Source: Thermoanaerobacterium saccharolyticum (GTDB lineage: Bacteria > Bacillota > Thermoanaerobacteria > Thermoanaerobacterales > Thermoanaerobacteraceae). Taken from it: a DNA stretch of 64,000 bases. Below, one piece after another: positions 45,180 through 54,178 of this stretch. The translations under genes were made by a program, and so were the position numbers. The notes beneath the pieces are model-generated. The model ran no database searches. It had not been told where the DNA came from and saw nothing but the letters and a program-made list of their open reading frames with translations. Every line of letters starts with the position of its first letter. Within the stretch, counting starts at the first letter, position 1. The stretch lies in assembly GCF_000747665.1 (NCBI RefSeq), contig NZ_BBKT01000032.1, forward strand, positions 1 through 64,000. Reading direction: 5' to 3'.

Positions 45180-45743
45180 TTATATTTTAACTCTCTTAGA
45201 GGCATTTATCATGGCATTTGAAACCATTAGAAAAATCCCCGTTGCTATAAATAAGTCTCCTACGCTGAAAGTCTTTGGAAGAGGATACGGCTTTGGTAGA
45301 TAAAAAACATCACACAAAAATTTAAGCTTTGTAGATGAAGTCATGGCCTGATGAGTTGGAATGATGTTTTTTGTAAGCTCAGGCACTAAATAGCCAATCC
45401 CAGCCGCTTTAAGAGAATCTATAGATACGGGCATCCTTCCACCATTTGCGAAAATGACTATGAAATTTAAAATAATGCCTATAGATATTATTTTCATGTA
45501 TTTATTATGTCTATTGAAATAAAGACCTATAAAAAGCATCAAATAATCCAAGAAATGTATGTACGCTCTATATGTCATTATGATTGGGTATTTATCCGTT
45601 AAGTTAAGCAGTCCAAACTCAAGCCCAAAGCCAAGTATAAAAAAAATAGGCATTTTTATATCTATGTCGGCAATGCCGCTTAGTTTTCCTCTCCTTAATA
45701 GAAAGCCGTATATAAACGAAGCGCCAAGAGAATCAAAAATCAT
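45180..45743 (-). CDS. DUF5317 family membrane protein
   Basis: The 187-residue protein has about six hydrophobic segments. The stretch IFANGGRMPVSIDSLKAAG with NGGRMPV is characteristic of DUF5317. Function is unknown. It overlaps the HD-GYP gene by 11 bases, so the two are coupled, suggesting a link to cyclic-di-GMP signalling or to sensing at the membrane. Confidence 0.8.
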   Translation of the reverse strand: MIFDSLGASFIYGFLLRRGKLSGIADIDIKMPIFFILGFGLEFGLLNLTDKYPIIMTYRAYIHFLDYLMLFIGLYFNRHNKYMKIISIGIILNFIVIFANGGRMPVSIDSLKAAGIGYLVPELTKNIIPTHQAMTSSTKLKFLCDVFYLPKPYPLPKTFSVGDLFIATGIFLMVSNAMINASKRVKI

Positions 45744-47007
45744 GTTTAAAATCCTCCTTATTCTTTTCGTATGCTTTTTTAAAGAGCTTTATTATTCTTG
45801 GACTAAACTGCGTACCTTCACTATCAACTATTATCTTGTACGCTTCTTCTCTCGTGTAAGCATTTCGGTAAGGCCTATCAGAAACAAGTGCATCAAATAC
45901 ATCTGCAATAGCCAATATCTCTGCTTCCAGCGGTATCTGCCTTCCGCTTATCCCGTCAGGATAACCATTTCCATTGTACCATTCATGGTGATATCTAACC
46001 CAATACCTTACGTTTTTTAAAAAAGGCACATCTTTCAATATCTCATAACCACTGACAGGGTGCTGTTTGATATGATCGTATTCTTCTTTCGATAGTTTTC
46101 CAGGTTTGTTTAAAATATTTTCAACGATGCCTATCTTGCCTACATCATGTAGAAGCGCAGCTATACGCACCATTTCAGTATGTGCTTCACTGAATCCAGC
46201 TTCTCTGCAAAGATAAACGGCTAATTTTTCTACACTTTTAGAATGTCCCAAAGTGTATCTGTCTTTGGCCTCTAATGCCTTCGTAAGAGCATTTATGGTA
46301 TCATAATAAGACTGTTTAAGATCCATGTATAGTTTAAACATATATCTAACCATCAAAAGCGGTACAAAAAAGATTACCAAAGAAATATATCCATAAGCAA
46401 CAAATGTAAATGCCATTAAAATACCTATAAATGCTAAAAACAGGAAATTTGTTACCATCCAACTAAAATCTTTGAGCCAAGTCTTTATAAAAGATTTATT
46501 TAATAATAGTGAAACTAATACAGTTACTAGTATATTATTTAAAAAATAATATACTATTGCAGCAGCAATGGCTTGTAAAATATAATTAGGATATACTAAA
46601 GTACCTGTTTTACCACCTAAATATTTATATGTTAAACCACCTAAACCAACGCTAATAGCTATTTGTGAAATATTAAATAAAGTTTTATAATACGGCTTGT
46701 TGAATACCCATTCAATACTATTATCCCTTCTTTTTACAATCTCTAAAAGATATCCTAACGTGCCTATTATGGCCGCCTCATATGGACCAAATATTAACAA
46801 TGCCATTAAATCAATAGCATATCCTACCGAAACAGTTACTTGTTTGTTAATATATATCGGTAATGATTCTGTTACTGCAGCAATTAATCCAAAAATAACA
46901 ATTTCCCCAGAATAATTATAATTTATATTTAATATAGAATATATTATAAATGTCATCCCTAATATTGTTATTAATGCAATGTACACTTTTGTTTTATTAT
47001 TAAACAT
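45733..47007 (-). CDS. Membrane HD-GYP domain cyclic-di-GMP phosphodiesterase
   Basis: About 424 residues. An N-terminal sensor half has six or so membrane helices (MASE-like); the C-terminal half is HD-GYP with RYTLGHSKSVEKLAVYLC, AALLHDVGKIGIVENIL (HD), HPVSGYEIL, RYHHEWYNGNGYPDG and the metal ligands expected. It should hydrolyse c-di-GMP to pGpG or GMP. ATG at 47007 follows GGAGAGG; the longer frame from 47028 is less likely. A 27-residue peptide gene is 37 bases upstream in the same transcript. Confidence 0.88.
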   Translation of the reverse strand: MFNNKTKVYIALITILGMTFIIYSILNINYNYSGEIVIFGLIAAVTESLPIYINKQVTVSVGYAIDLMALLIFGPYEAAIIGTLGYLLEIVKRRDNSIEWVFNKPYYKTLFNISQIAISVGLGGLTYKYLGGKTGTLVYPNYILQAIAAAIVYYFLNNILVTVLVSLLLNKSFIKTWLKDFSWMVTNFLFLAFIGILMAFTFVAYGYISLVIFFVPLLMVRYMFKLYMDLKQSYYDTINALTKALEAKDRYTLGHSKSVEKLAVYLCREAGFSEAHTEMVRIAALLHDVGKIGIVENILNKPGKLSKEEYDHIKQHPVSGYEILKDVPFLKNVRYWVRYHHEWYNGNGYPDGISGRQIPLEAEILAIADVFDALVSDRPYRNAYTREEAYKIIVDSEGTQFSPRIIKLFKKAYEKNKEDFKHDF

Positions 47008-47044
47008 CGTATCCTCTCCAAAGTTCAAAAATTACCACCCAAAC

Positions 47045-47128
47045 CTTAATTCCATTGTAAGTTTGCTCCTCCAGCAAGTGCTAATGCCAACAAAGCAAGA
47101 AGAACTTTTATGATTGTTGCTTTTTTCA
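47045..47128 (-). CDS. 27-residue hydrophobic leader-like peptide upstream of the HD-GYP gene
   Basis: ATG at 47128 has a strong ribosome-binding site (AAAGGAGGG) and opens 28 codons. The product begins MKKATIIKVLLALLALALAG and ends in a short polar tail GANLQWN. It looks like a signal peptide with almost no mature part, or a one-helix membrane microprotein. It is directly upstream of the HD-GYP gene. The SD is part of a segment that can pair with an upstream arm (see 47129-47222). No homologue is recognised. Confidence 0.5.
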
Positions 47129-47222
47129 TCCTGAAACCCTCCTTTACCAAAGATGCTCTCAAGCTTCTCAAGCTTCAGGCGAAACGCTACGCTTAATAAA
47201 GGTTTGGGTAAAAATAAGCTAT
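47129..47222 (-). promoter_or_regulatory. Possible structured leader RNA before the 27-residue peptide
   Basis: In the minus-strand transcript CCTTTA (47196-47201) can pair with TAAAGG (47140-47145), which covers the ribosome-binding site, and TTTACC (47206-47211) can pair with GGTAAA (47142-47147); these are mutually exclusive. Between them AAGCTT-GAG-AAGCTT forms a hairpin and GCG/CGC arms form another. This looks like SD sequestration, but it matches no riboswitch class that I know. Confidence 0.35.
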
Positions 47223-47888
47223 TTAATTATCGACAGTCGAAATGACACGCCTGTTTAAAGCGTCTAATGTCGCTTTTACAAGTGCTTCACCATCATCCTT
47301 TTTTACAATGCTGGAGCCTACAAGAAGCTCCTCTCCTTGAGGTGTTGCATGTGTCACTGCGACTATAGCTATACGCTTTTTGGCAAAAGAATATATATCA
47401 ACATCTTCTAAAATAAGATTGTGATCATCTGGAAGTATTTTGGATACACACTCAAGTGTGGCATTTACGATTATCCTGTTTTTATTTCTCTCTGTATTTA
47501 CACCTTTGTATACACCTTCATATATTTCAGAGCCTTTTGTAAGTACAACGGTTGCTTCTAAGTTCACTCCATTGTTAGCAAACGTTAAATTTGTAAACGC
47601 GATTCTCTCATCGTTATAATATCTGCCACTTGTCTCCACCTGTGCGACGCTAATTATCTTGTAGTTTACATCTACTTTAAACTCAGCCATTAAAACCGAT
47701 TGTACATCTCTTGCAATTTGCTTCGCATTTCTTGATGTATCAGCCAATACGTGAATCTCAGCAATCTGACCATTTTCAGCTATAATCCTACTTGATATTA
47801 CACTTTGTACCCTATTTATCAATTCTTCCATAGAATTGATAACTTCTTTTGTTAATTCAGCCAACGTGCTCACACTCCATTTTTTCAA
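47223..47888 (-). CDS. Conserved protein of unknown function
   Basis: The 221-residue soluble protein has no recognised catalytic motif. The N-terminal third (IAEIHVLADTSRNAKQIARD, VQSVLMAEFKVDVNYKIISV) has an alternating strand-helix pattern seen in uncharacterised proteins of actinobacteria and clostridia with the same HVLAxxxRxxKQxxRDxxS motif. The C-terminal part (KRIAIVAVTHATPQGEELLV, GEALVKATLDALNRRVIS) repeats a strand-helix fold. It lies between hpf and the HD-GYP transcript. I cannot assign a function. Confidence 0.7.
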   Translation of the reverse strand: MKKWSVSTLAELTKEVINSMEELINRVQSVISSRIIAENGQIAEIHVLADTSRNAKQIARDVQSVLMAEFKVDVNYKIISVAQVETSGRYYNDERIAFTNLTFANNGVNLEATVVLTKGSEIYEGVYKGVNTERNKNRIIVNATLECVSKILPDDHNLILEDVDIYSFAKKRIAIVAVTHATPQGEELLVGSSIVKKDDGEALVKATLDALNRRVISTVDN

Positions 47889-47953
47889 TCAACTTTTACA
47901 CATACAGGAATAATATTCTACAAAAAATTCTATTTTCCTTCTTTATTGCATAA

Positions 47954-47985
47954 AAAAATTGAGGGTTTTTTTAACCCCCAATTTT
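47954..47985 (-). terminator. Intrinsic terminator of hpf
   Basis: On the minus strand AAATTGGGGGTT pairs with AACCCTCAATTT (one imperfect pair) and is followed by TTTT, right after the hpf stop. Confidence 0.85.
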
Positions 47986-47989
47986 TGTC

Positions 47990-48529
47990 TCACATTGTCG
48001 GCTCTATCAAGCCATATTTGCCGTCTTTTCTCTTATATACCACTGTAAAATCTTCTGTATCAGAATTCGTAAATACAAAGAAATTATGCCCTAAAAGATT
48101 CATTTGAAGTATGGCTTCCTGCACAGACATAGGCTTCACAGCAAATCTCTTAGTCTTTACAACTTCAAACTCCGATTCATCCTGTACATCATTTTTTATG
48201 TAATCCTGTTGAGCATCAAATCTGATTGAATCTGGTGTAAAATTGTTTTTAAGTTTCGTCTTGTACTTTAATATTTGTTTTTCAAGCTTATCAACAACGT
48301 TATCTATCGAAGCGTACATATCGTCGCTTACCTCTTCAGCTCTAAATATCATCCCTCTAAAAGGTATTGTAACCTCTGCAATCTGATTATTTTTCTGAAC
48401 ACTCATGACGACACGTGCTTCTGTGTCATCTGCAAAAAACTTTTCTATCTTGCTTAAACTCTTTATGGCTGCATTTCTAAGTCCATCTGTTATCATCATG
48501 CCATTTCTACCGCTTACTGTAATCCTCAT
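47990..48529 (-). CDS. hpf: Ribosome hibernation promoting factor, long form
   Basis: About 179 residues: an N-terminal RaiA-like domain (MRITVSGRNGMMITDGLRNA, IKSLSKIEKFFADDTEARVV) and a C-terminal dimerisation domain (KRFAVKPMSVQEAILQMNLL, GHNFFVFTNSDTEDFTVVYK, RKDGKYGLIEP). The long form dimerises 70S ribosomes into 100S. ATG at 48529 follows AAAGGAG; the frame is open three codons further. In many Firmicutes it is next to secA; here it is 14 kb away. Confidence 0.95.
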   Translation of the reverse strand: MRITVSGRNGMMITDGLRNAAIKSLSKIEKFFADDTEARVVMSVQKNNQIAEVTIPFRGMIFRAEEVSDDMYASIDNVVDKLEKQILKYKTKLKNNFTPDSIRFDAQQDYIKNDVQDESEFEVVKTKRFAVKPMSVQEAILQMNLLGHNFFVFTNSDTEDFTVVYKRKDGKYGLIEPTM

Positions 48530-48644
48530 ACAATACAACTCCTTTCTTTATGTCTATATTATTATAATTCTACATGAAATCTAATATTCCTGCATGGGTT
48601 TTCACTATATTTTGCGAATTTTGCAAAATATAATATAATTGAAT

Positions 48645-48668
48645 AAAAGGGTGCTTCTGCACCCCGTT
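48645..48668 (-). terminator. Intrinsic terminator of the amino acid ABC operon
   Basis: On the minus strand GGGGTGC and GCACCC pair around a short loop and are followed by TTTTATT, just after the ATPase gene stop. Confidence 0.85.
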
Positions 48669-48672
48669 AAAC

Positions 48673-49395
48673 TTACAGTATTTTGCTAAAAAATTCTTTT
48701 GTCCTTGGGCTTTTAGGATTGCTAAAAAGTTCTTCAGGAGAACCTTCCTCTACAATCACTCCGTCATCTACAAAAATGACTCTGTCTGCAACCTCTTTTG
48801 CAAAGCCCATCTCATGAGTCACAACTACCATAGTCATGCCTTCGTTTGCAAGTTCTTTCATGACATTTAAGACTTCCTTGACCATCTCCGGGTCAAGTGC
48901 AGATGTAGGTTCATCGAAAAGCATCACATCAGGCTGCATAGCCAGCGCTCTGGCAATAGCAAGCCTTTGCTTCTGACCGCCAGATAGCTTTACAGGATAT
49001 GCATCTTTTTTGTCTTCAAGCCCAACTTTTTTTAATAGCCTGATGGCAATATCTTCTGCAGTTTTTTTATCCATCTTCTTTACTTTTATAGGAGCCAACG
49101 TTATATTGCCAATAGCAGTCATATTAGGAAATAAATTAAAGTGTTGAAAGACCATGCCGACTTTTTGGCGTATCATATTTATATCAGCCTTTTTGTCATT
49201 GATTTTCTCCCCTTCAATGTATATGTCACCTTTTGTCGGCTCTTCAAGAAGGTTTATGCACCTTAATATGGTGCTTTTCCCAGAACCACTGGGACCGATT
49301 ATTACCAAAACTTCACCTTTTTTCACTTCTAAGCTTACACCTTTTAAGACTTCTAAATTGCCAAATCTTTTATGGAGGTTATCAACGCGTATCAC
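48673..49395 (-). CDS. Polar amino acid ABC transporter ATP-binding protein
   Basis: The 240-residue protein is of GlnQ type: Walker [13 protein letters not shown]-loop [16 protein letters not shown], signature [19 protein letters not shown], Walker [17 protein letters not shown] and H-loop [16 protein letters not shown]. The QHFNLFPHMT-like region marks the polar amino acid (PAAT) family. It overlaps the permease gene by 14 bases. Confidence 0.93.
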   Translation of the reverse strand: MIRVDNLHKRFGNLEVLKGVSLEVKKGEVLVIIGPSGSGKSTILRCINLLEEPTKGDIYIEGEKINDKKADINMIRQKVGMVFQHFNLFPNMTAIGNITLAPIKVKKMDKKTAEDIAIRLLKKVGLEDKKDAYPVKLSGGQKQRLAIARALAMQPDVMLFDEPTSALDPEMVKEVLNVMKELANEGMTMVVVTHEMGFAKEVADRVIFVDDGVIVEEGSPEELFSNPKSPRTKEFFSKIL

Positions 49396-50044
49396 CAGTC
49401 CTTAACCTCCTTTCAAATATGCTTAAAAGCCTTGAGAATACCAGTGTCATTACAAAGTAAATGACTGCTATTATCATAAGAGGCTCAAATGCCCTATATG
49501 TCACGCTGGATACTATCTCTGCTTGCCTTGTAAGATCTGCAAAGCCTATCACAGATACTATGGACGACTCTTTAAGCATTACAACAAACTCGTTGCCTAA
49601 AGCCGGCAAGATATTTTTTATTGCCTGGGGAATTATGACGTACCTCATTGCCATGCTGTGAGACATGCCTAAAGAGCGAGAGGCTTCCATCTGTCCCGGA
49701 TCTACCGCTTGAATGCCAGAGCGTATTATCTCCGCCACATATCCGGCACTGTTCATAGAAAGGGCTATTATTCCTACTACAAATCCAGGAAACTTTATGC
49801 CAAATTGAGGCAAACCGTTGTATATGATGAGTATCTGCACTAAGAGTGGCGTCCCTCTTATTATCTCTACATATGCTGAGCCAATAAAGCTTAATATCTT
49901 TACGCTGGACATCTTCATCAAAGCTACAATCAATCCCAATACAGCACCTATTGCCACAGATATGATAGTAAGCTCTATAGTCATTATGAGTCCATTTATA
50001 AAAAGCTGAGTGTATTGTGGCATACTTGAAAAATCAAGATTCAT
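49382..50044 (-). CDS. Polar amino acid ABC transporter permease
   Basis: The 220-residue membrane protein has the HisM/GlnP pattern: [67 protein letters not shown] (the EAA loop that contacts the ATPase) and [24 protein letters not shown] homodimer would complete the importer with the neighbouring ATPase and binding protein. Confidence 0.93.
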   Translation of the reverse strand: MNLDFSSMPQYTQLFINGLIMTIELTIISVAIGAVLGLIVALMKMSSVKILSFIGSAYVEIIRGTPLLVQILIIYNGLPQFGIKFPGFVVGIIALSMNSAGYVAEIIRSGIQAVDPGQMEASRSLGMSHSMAMRYVIIPQAIKNILPALGNEFVVMLKESSIVSVIGFADLTRQAEIVSSVTYRAFEPLMIIAVIYFVMTLVFSRLLSIFERRLRTGDTR

Positions 50045-50072
50045 TAACTGTTTATTCTCCTTTCAAGAGACT

Positions 50073-50849
50073 TTATTTCCCCATCCATTTGTTTAACATC
50101 TTGTCATATTCACCGCTGTCTTTAAGCTCTTTTATCACACTATTTATCTGGTTAACCAGATCCTGATTTCCTTTTGCGACAGCAACCGAATATCCTGGCA
50201 CTGCTTCATTTATCTCTTTAATGTGAAGCATCTTCATGTCTTTATACTCTTTTAAGTATGCATCGGCAATTGTACTTTCCATCAATATAGCATCTACCCT
50301 GCCGTTTTCTAATGATAAAAATGCATCGCCTAACCTATTTAGCTCTTTTATTTCTATTCCTTTTATCTTCTTAGCAGCATCATCAGACGTAGTGCCAAGC
50401 TGTACAGCTACCGTCTTGCCTTTCAGGTCATTTAAGTTATTTATATTGCTGGAATCTTTCACGACTAAAACCTGCTCAGAATTATAATACTCATCAGAAA
50501 AATCGACGTTTTTCTTTCTCTCTGGTGTAGCATTCATGCCTGCAATAGCCATGTCAATCTGGCCACTTTGAAGAGCAGGAATAAGCCCTGTAAAGTCCAT
50601 ATCTTTTATCTGAAGTTTTACACCTAACTTTTTAGCAATTGCATTAGCTAAATCCACATCAAAGCCCATTATAGTGTCATTACCGTTGACAACTTTGTGA
50701 AATTCAAATGGTGGAAAATCGGCGCTGGTACCCATGACGATAACCCCTGATTTCTTCACTCTGCTTAACGTAGACTGTTTCGAACAACCGCTTAGCGCGA
50801 TAGACATAATAGTGATAAGAATTAAAGATATTATCAACCTTTTTTTCAA
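50073..50849 (-). CDS. Polar amino acid ABC transporter substrate-binding lipoprotein
   Basis: The 258-residue protein has a lipoprotein signal (KKRLIISLILITIMSIALSGC; lipobox LSGC) and a type 2 periplasmic-binding fold (VIMGTSADFPPFEFH, GFDVDLANAIAKKLGVKLQI, DFTGLIPALQSGQIDMAIAG). It captures an amino acid outside the membrane. The start is TTG at 50849 with GGGAGGAG upstream. A TTGCAA-17-TATAAT promoter lies just before the gene. Substrate (glutamine, arginine, cystine or other) cannot be set from sequence alone. Confidence 0.92.
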   Translation of the reverse strand: MKKRLIISLILITIMSIALSGCSKQSTLSRVKKSGVIVMGTSADFPPFEFHKVVNGNDTIMGFDVDLANAIAKKLGVKLQIKDMDFTGLIPALQSGQIDMAIAGMNATPERKKNVDFSDEYYNSEQVLVVKDSSNINNLNDLKGKTVAVQLGTTSDDAAKKIKGIEIKELNRLGDAFLSLENGRVDAILMESTIADAYLKEYKDMKMLHIKEINEAVPGYSVAVAKGNQDLVNQINSVIKELKDSGEYDKMLNKWMGK

Positions 50850-50886
50850 TTTTTTCTCCTCCCGACAATAGATAATTTACTAAATA

Positions 50887-50915
50887 ATTATACTATCACA
50901 TGTATAATATTGCAA
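50887..50915 (-). promoter_or_regulatory. Sigma-A promoter of the polar amino acid ABC operon
   Basis: On the minus strand TTGCAA (50910-50915) and a perfect TATAAT (50887-50892) are 17 bases apart, 38 bases before the binding-protein start. Confidence 0.75.
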
Positions 50916-50959
50916 TATATTTTTTATTCATCAAAAATTTTTCTGGTGGAGAAATGATT

Positions 50960-50990
50960 AAAGGGCATCCCTTTCGGAATGCCCTCAATA
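50960..50990 (-). terminator. Intrinsic terminator of the zinc-ribbon gene
   Basis: On the minus strand GAGGGCATTCC and GGGATGCCCTTT pair around a GAAA-type loop, downstream of the stop at 51023. Confidence 0.8.
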
Positions 50991-51022
50991 ATCCTCTTTA
51001 CTTCTTGCAAAAGTGAAGGGGA

Positions 51023-51217
51023 TTACTTATTTGCTCCAGCAACTCTTCCTCTCCTGGAGTTAAACTGATTGTTTCTCTGCTTTTTAGCATCTCTGCATGA
51101 CTTGCACCTTACTGGCGCATTTTGAAAGCCTTTCTGAGCGTAAAATTCTTGTTCACCGGCAGTCCACACGAATTCTGCCCCACAGTCTTTGCAGACTAAT
51201 GTCTTGTCTTGATACAT
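51023..51217 (-). CDS. Small zinc-ribbon protein
   Basis: About 64 residues with two CxxC pairs, LVCKDCGAEF and VRCKSCRDAKK, separated by a typical FYAQKGFQNAP linker. The C terminus is basic (RNNQFNSRRGRVAG). This is the probable zinc-binding family often found near cold-shock or RNA-related genes; a nucleic-acid-binding role is plausible but not shown. ATG at 51217 is preferred. Confidence 0.85.
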   Translation of the reverse strand: MYQDKTLVCKDCGAEFVWTAGEQEFYAQKGFQNAPVRCKSCRDAKKQRNNQFNSRRGRVAGANK

Positions 51218-51355
51218 AATAAATAATCCCCTCACTTTGACATTTATTTACTGTATAGCCAATTGGACTATACAGTAATATTATACCACCGGTTAAGAGT
51301 TTTATCAATAAATTTTAAAATTTTAAAAATTGCATAATTATTACTGCATAAACAT

Positions 51356-51825
51356 TTAGCGCTTTTTATCCACAAAATAGCTGCCAGGTGTGTAATACTT
51401 AAGATACTCTATATATCCTTTTTTACCCTTTGATAAATCATCTATTTTTTCTTCCAGATTTTTAAAAGCACAATTTATATCATCTAAATTTTTATCCTCA
51501 ACTTCTTTTATTTTTTCCAATGTGCCCTTTATATCTATCAGTATTCCTTTTAGCACGCTTTTATCTGTACTATTATTAGGCGTATTAAAAATGCTGTCTA
51601 TCCTATTTACCTTTTTGTATAGATTGTACATAGGCAGAAATTCACTGTCTATTTCATCAATGCTTGCTATGATGTCTTGTTTTTTCTCCAATATGTTTTT
51701 TATGTCATCAAGTTTTTGTGAATTTATGGCTATATTTAGCTGATTATTCAGTTGAAGCATTTCATTTAGATAATTTAATTTTTTTTTCAGCCAACTCTAT
51801 CAATTTTTTTTACATCGCTTACCAT
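51356..51825 (-). CDS. FlgN/FliT-like flagellar chaperone (two frame breaks)
   Basis: An ATG at 51825, 6 bases after the fliS stop, starts MVSDVKK but meets two over-long T runs (51804-51811, eight; 51779-51787, nine). With one base fewer in each it reads LIELAEKKLNYLNEMLQLNN and continues to the stop at 51356, about 155 residues. The protein is almost entirely helical (coiled-coil KKQDIIASIDEIDSEF, GTLEKIKEVEDKNLDDINCA), like the small export chaperones FlgN and FliT that hold hook-filament junction proteins or FliD. Position after fliD-fliS fits FliT. Sequence similarity in this family is low, so the exact name is open. Confidence 0.6.
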
Positions 51826-51831
51826 ACTATA

Positions 51832-52218
51832 TCAACCTTTAGAATAAACTTTTGCTCGAACTTTTCCCATCGCTTCTCCCCATGTATCTCTAAGCTCTGT
51901 TATCAAAGATATCACTTCATCTAACGGCTTTTTATCCTTTTTTAAATTGGCTTCTATCAGCCTTCTTGAAATAAAATCATAGATGCTGTAAAGATTTTTT
52001 GATATATCATACTGCATGTCAAGAGTCGCCATAAGCTCTAATACTATGTCTTGCGCTCTTGTTATGCTGTTATGAGCTCTTTCGATGTTTTTATCATCTA
52101 TAGCCTGTTTTGCTTCATTTGCAAAGCGAATAATTCCATTGTAGAGCATCAAGACTAATTCTTCTGGACTTGCCGTCATGACAGAATTTCGCTTGTACTC
52201 CATATACGGATCGATCAT
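51832..52218 (-). CDS. fliS: Flagellin export chaperone FliS
   Basis: The 128-residue helical protein has the FliS N terminus PYMEYKRNSVMTASPEELVL and MLYNGIIRFANEAKQAI, and LNLDMSKGG-type LDMQYDISKNLYSIYDFISRR. It binds the flagellin C terminus to prevent early polymerisation. It lies 36 bases after fliD in the flaG-fliD-fliS order usual in Firmicutes. Confidence 0.95.
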   Translation of the reverse strand: MIDPYMEYKRNSVMTASPEELVLMLYNGIIRFANEAKQAIDDKNIERAHNSITRAQDIVLELMATLDMQYDISKNLYSIYDFISRRLIEANLKKDKKPLDEVISLITELRDTWGEAMGKVRAKVYSKG

Positions 52219-52254
52219 TTATCAATTCCCCTTCCTGTGTAAAGCAAAGAATCT

Positions 52255-53766
52255 CTATCCATTAAGCTGCTGACTTAGCCATTGGCTCTGAGAATTCATC
52301 TGCGCCATGTACGTCTCTAATTGTGTAAACTGGTTATAATACTGCTGCTCTAATGTATTTAGCTGGTCTTGCATGTCTGACATCCTCTGGTTTATATCGT
52401 TAATTTGCTGACCCAAAAAGCTATTATCGTATAGCTGATACTGCCCCCCACCAGCTTCTTGTGTTATAGAGTTTATACCGTTATTAACTATGTAGTAAAG
52501 CCTTGCAGCAATACCATCGCTTGAACTTGAGCCAGGTACAGCATTTACATCCGTAGTAGATTCCGTTATTCTTGTAAAAAGATCCATGACTTCTTGAGGA
52601 TTATTTTGTATCGCATTTTTAAGTTTCGTATCATCTATGTAGAGCTTACCGCCCTCATACCACTGCCCTGTAGTTATACCAATAGAGCTTAATGTCATCT
52701 TAGTGCCGTCAGAAGCTGTTACAGTGCCAGAAACAGCAGTTCTCATGCTGTAATATATGGATGTAAGATTGTCATTTCCACTTAAATCACCACTTCTGGC
52801 TTTCTGCTGCCATGCGGTAATGTCGTCTTGCGTCATCTGCTGTTTTTGAGCATCTGTAAGTGGTTGATAGTCATAATACCTCTCTTCTGTCAATTTTGAA
52901 TTTATAGTCGTAATCACATCGTTATACGCATCCACAAAGCTTTTAATACTGTTATATATCGTATCTGTGTCTGTCTGTACTGAAAGGGTTGTATAACCTG
53001 TTCCTGTAAGATTTATATTTATACCTGCTACTGTAACATTATTTGTAGAACTATTTGTAATCTCCACTCCATTGAAAATAAAATCTGCGTTATTTCCATT
53101 TTTTATATATAAATTTAATTTAGTTAAAATAGTATTATTTGTATCATTTTCTGATATATTTATTTTTGAATTATTTCCTGTTGTACTCGATACCAAAAAC
53201 AACCTACCTAAATTACTATCATACGATGCATTAATATGAGTTGTATTTGACACACTATTAATAGCTGTCACTAAATCATTTATTGTCTGTCCATTTTTTA
53301 TTGTAATCGTAGCTAAGGTATTAGCATCTCCATTTGATATGGTTAAAGTTATATCACCGCCTGTATCGTTAATAATATCACTAGAGTTAATAATATTCTG
53401 ACTTGTTGCAGTAGCTGCTGATGCAAGGGTTTTTACTTCCAATGTATATGTCCCATTTACAGCATTTACACCTGCCGTGGCAGTCGCTATAGACGTATTT
53501 GATGAAACCGTCTTAGCAAGATATGTCCCCTGCAACTTCATGCTAAACAGTGTATTGTCCCTTAGTGTCAAAAGCTTTGTATTTATGCTCTGAAGATCCT
53601 CCTGCTGCCACTGTAACCACTGCTTTTGCTGTTCCAATTGATAAAGCGGTTGACTTGCAGCCGTCATAAGCTGTTTCACTATAGAGTCCGTATCAATACC
53701 TGATGCAAGTCCGCTTATTCTAAGCAAATTGCTGGTAGTCGAATTTTGCATTGTAATAGGATCCAT
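52255..53766 (-). CDS. fliD: Flagellar filament capping protein FliD
   Basis: The 503-residue protein has the FliD N-terminal segment RISGLASGIDTDSIVKQLMT and the C-terminal coiled region (GQQINDINQRMSDMQDQLNT, LEQQYYNQFTQLETYMAQMN) that oligomerise the cap. The central part is rich in Thr/Asn/Ser and variable, as is usual for surface-exposed FliD domains. It helps flagellin fold at the filament tip. Confidence 0.95.
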   Translation of the reverse strand: MDPITMQNSTTSNLLRISGLASGIDTDSIVKQLMTAASQPLYQLEQQKQWLQWQQEDLQSINTKLLTLRDNTLFSMKLQGTYLAKTVSSNTSIATATAGVNAVNGTYTLEVKTLASAATATSQNIINSSDIINDTGGDITLTISNGDANTLATITIKNGQTINDLVTAINSVSNTTHINASYDSNLGRLFLVSSTTGNNSKINISENDTNNTILTKLNLYIKNGNNADFIFNGVEITNSSTNNVTVAGININLTGTGYTTLSVQTDTDTIYNSIKSFVDAYNDVITTINSKLTEERYYDYQPLTDAQKQQMTQDDITAWQQKARSGDLSGNDNLTSIYYSMRTAVSGTVTASDGTKMTLSSIGITTGQWYEGGKLYIDDTKLKNAIQNNPQEVMDLFTRITESTTDVNAVPGSSSSDGIAARLYYIVNNGINSITQEAGGGQYQLYDNSFLGQQINDINQRMSDMQDQLNTLEQQYYNQFTQLETYMAQMNSQSQWLSQQLNG

Positions 53767-53778
53767 ACTACACTCCTC

Positions 53779-54105
53779 CTAAATTTTTCTATCGACAAAA
53801 AGCCCTGCTATTTTCCACAATCCTGCCACCAAGTCTAATATCTTTTCTGGCGGGATTTCATCAATAACCTCATTTGTCCTGCTGTCTACAATTTTCACCA
53901 CGATTGTATTTGTAGGTTTGTGAACAGAAAATTCAAAATAAGTACCATCATTTTTCTTGATTTTATTGTTGACGTCATTTATTTCGTCTTTTATAGATTT
54001 CTCATCGACAGGATTTTTAAAAATCTCTTTTACGTCATCAATCTTGTCAGTTAATAAATTATTTAGCTTTCTACTTCCTCCTTCTAATGATATATTTTGA
54101 ATCAT
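53779..54105 (-). CDS. flaG: FlaG family flagellar protein
   Basis: The 108-residue protein has a disordered N terminus and the conserved FlaG C-terminal domain (YFEFSVHKPTNTIVVKIVDS, NEVIDEIPPEKILDLVAGLW). FlaG limits filament length in some species. It is 12 bases before fliD and 41 bases after a sigma-D promoter. Confidence 0.93.
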   Translation of the reverse strand: MIQNISLEGGSRKLNNLLTDKIDDVKEIFKNPVDEKSIKDEINDVNNKIKKNDGTYFEFSVHKPTNTIVVKIVDSRTNEVIDEIPPEKILDLVAGLWKIAGLFVDRKI

Positions 54106-54145
54106 CTATATACCTCCCAAAAAATAACTTCACATGTTATTTTCT

Positions 54146-54172
54146 ATATCGGCAAAATATTTAAAAAAATTA
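54146..54172 (-). promoter_or_regulatory. Sigma-D promoter of flaG-fliD-fliS
   Basis: On the minus strand TAAT (54169-54172), 15 bases, GCCGATAT (54146-54153), 41 bases before flaG. The same pattern precedes motAB and the Spo0E-like gene. Confidence 0.85.
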
Positions 54173-54178
54173 GTGAAT

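Noticed and set aside
47129-47222. c-di-GMP riboswitch before the HD-GYP gene
   Set aside because: The conserved GEMM-I core (GGACGCAAAGCC-like) and the class II core are not present on either strand.
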